Shown here: positions 63,962 through 64,000 of the stretch, in pieces | Numbering within the stretch: position 1 is the first letter of the stretch | Layout of the letters: every line of letters starts with the position of its first letter | Assembly (NCBI RefSeq): GCF_002831625.1 | Contig: NZ_CP025116.1 | Span: forward strand, 248,001 to 312,000 | Direction: 5' to 3' | Length of the DNA: 64,000 bases | Origin: Nonlabens sp. MB-3u-79 | Lineage (GTDB): Bacteria > Bacteroidota > Bacteroidia > Flavobacteriales > Flavobacteriaceae | Program-made: the position numbers and the translations under genes | The notes under the pieces: generated by a model | The model's input: the letters and a program-made list of their open reading frames with translations, nothing else | Database searches by the model: none | Told to the model about the DNA's origin: nothing

Positions 63962-64000
63962 TACCAGTAACATCAACTTTAAGATGACTTCGAATAGAAG

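Overview
The window reads as chromosomal DNA of a low-GC Bacteroidota, most likely a marine member of the Flavobacteriaceae. The evidence is a single-chain SecDF, a gliding-associated C-terminal domain typical of type IX secretion cargo, Bacteroidota-only families (DUF6452, DUF6048, DUF5606, DUF3276, DUF6588, CCC-motif proteins), promoters with the Bacteroidota TAnnTTTG box, and poor Shine-Dalgarno sequences. A Nonlabens- or Dokdonia-like genus is a guess. No rRNA, tRNA, CRISPR array, transposase or prophage was seen.

Layout: 1-1900 holds two small membrane-protein modules (DUF2752 with a CCC-motif or CD225 partner). 1901-9135 is housekeeping: ornithine aminotransferase, an rlmD-led operon with a thioredoxin lipoprotein and DUF6452/DUF6048, then DUF5606, peptide deformylase and RuvX. 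9238-16469 runs from dapD into a surface-glycan cluster of six glycosyltransferases and a Kdo/heptose-kinase-like protein, arranged as short units on both strands. 16585-27693 carries a Sua5/YrdC protein, a CCA-adding enzyme, PepT, YajC/DUF1573, NusB, leucine dehydrogenase and an ABC exporter. 28082-31082 has a DUF3276 protein and a large M14 peptidase. 31083-32034 is a non-coding repeat island: 48 perfect copies of GATTAGGT, then a tandemly duplicated block of about 190 bp rich in hairpins. 32035-34898 has a CsaA-like tRNA-binding protein, a small conserved protein, a thioredoxin-fold protein, Lgt and a DUF192 lipoprotein. 34972-35885 is a decayed Rhs-type locus: an Rhs-core remnant read straight (ATGA overlap) into a small lipoprotein, bounded by 26-bp direct repeats. 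36097-47026 is a minus-strand block with a gliding/T9SS adhesin, SecDF, Mdh, an outer-membrane barrel and GyrB. 47197-54330 carries DUF2911, QueE, a HerA-like ATPase, an alpha/beta hydrolase, an AI-2E-family permease, ClpP, an amber-interrupted small membrane ORF, a VOC protein and a DUF1232 protein. 54362-61093 has an amidohydrolase lipoprotein, an outer-membrane barrel and a 1007-residue TPR protein. 61219-63961 is ftsE followed by two glycosyltransferases.

The most striking signal is a perfect palindrome with core GCTTTCGCGAAAGC, often widened to CCGCTTTCGCGAAAGCGG. I count 11 perfect and 2 one-mismatch copies. They lie in intergenic gaps and inside genes, where they are read as AFAKA or LSRK. 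Their spacing is unusually even (2.6-6.6 kb, mean about 4.7 kb, coefficient of variation about 0.25). This suggests a genome-wide positional signal rather than a mobile repeat. All family assignments are from motif recognition and memory; no database search was run.
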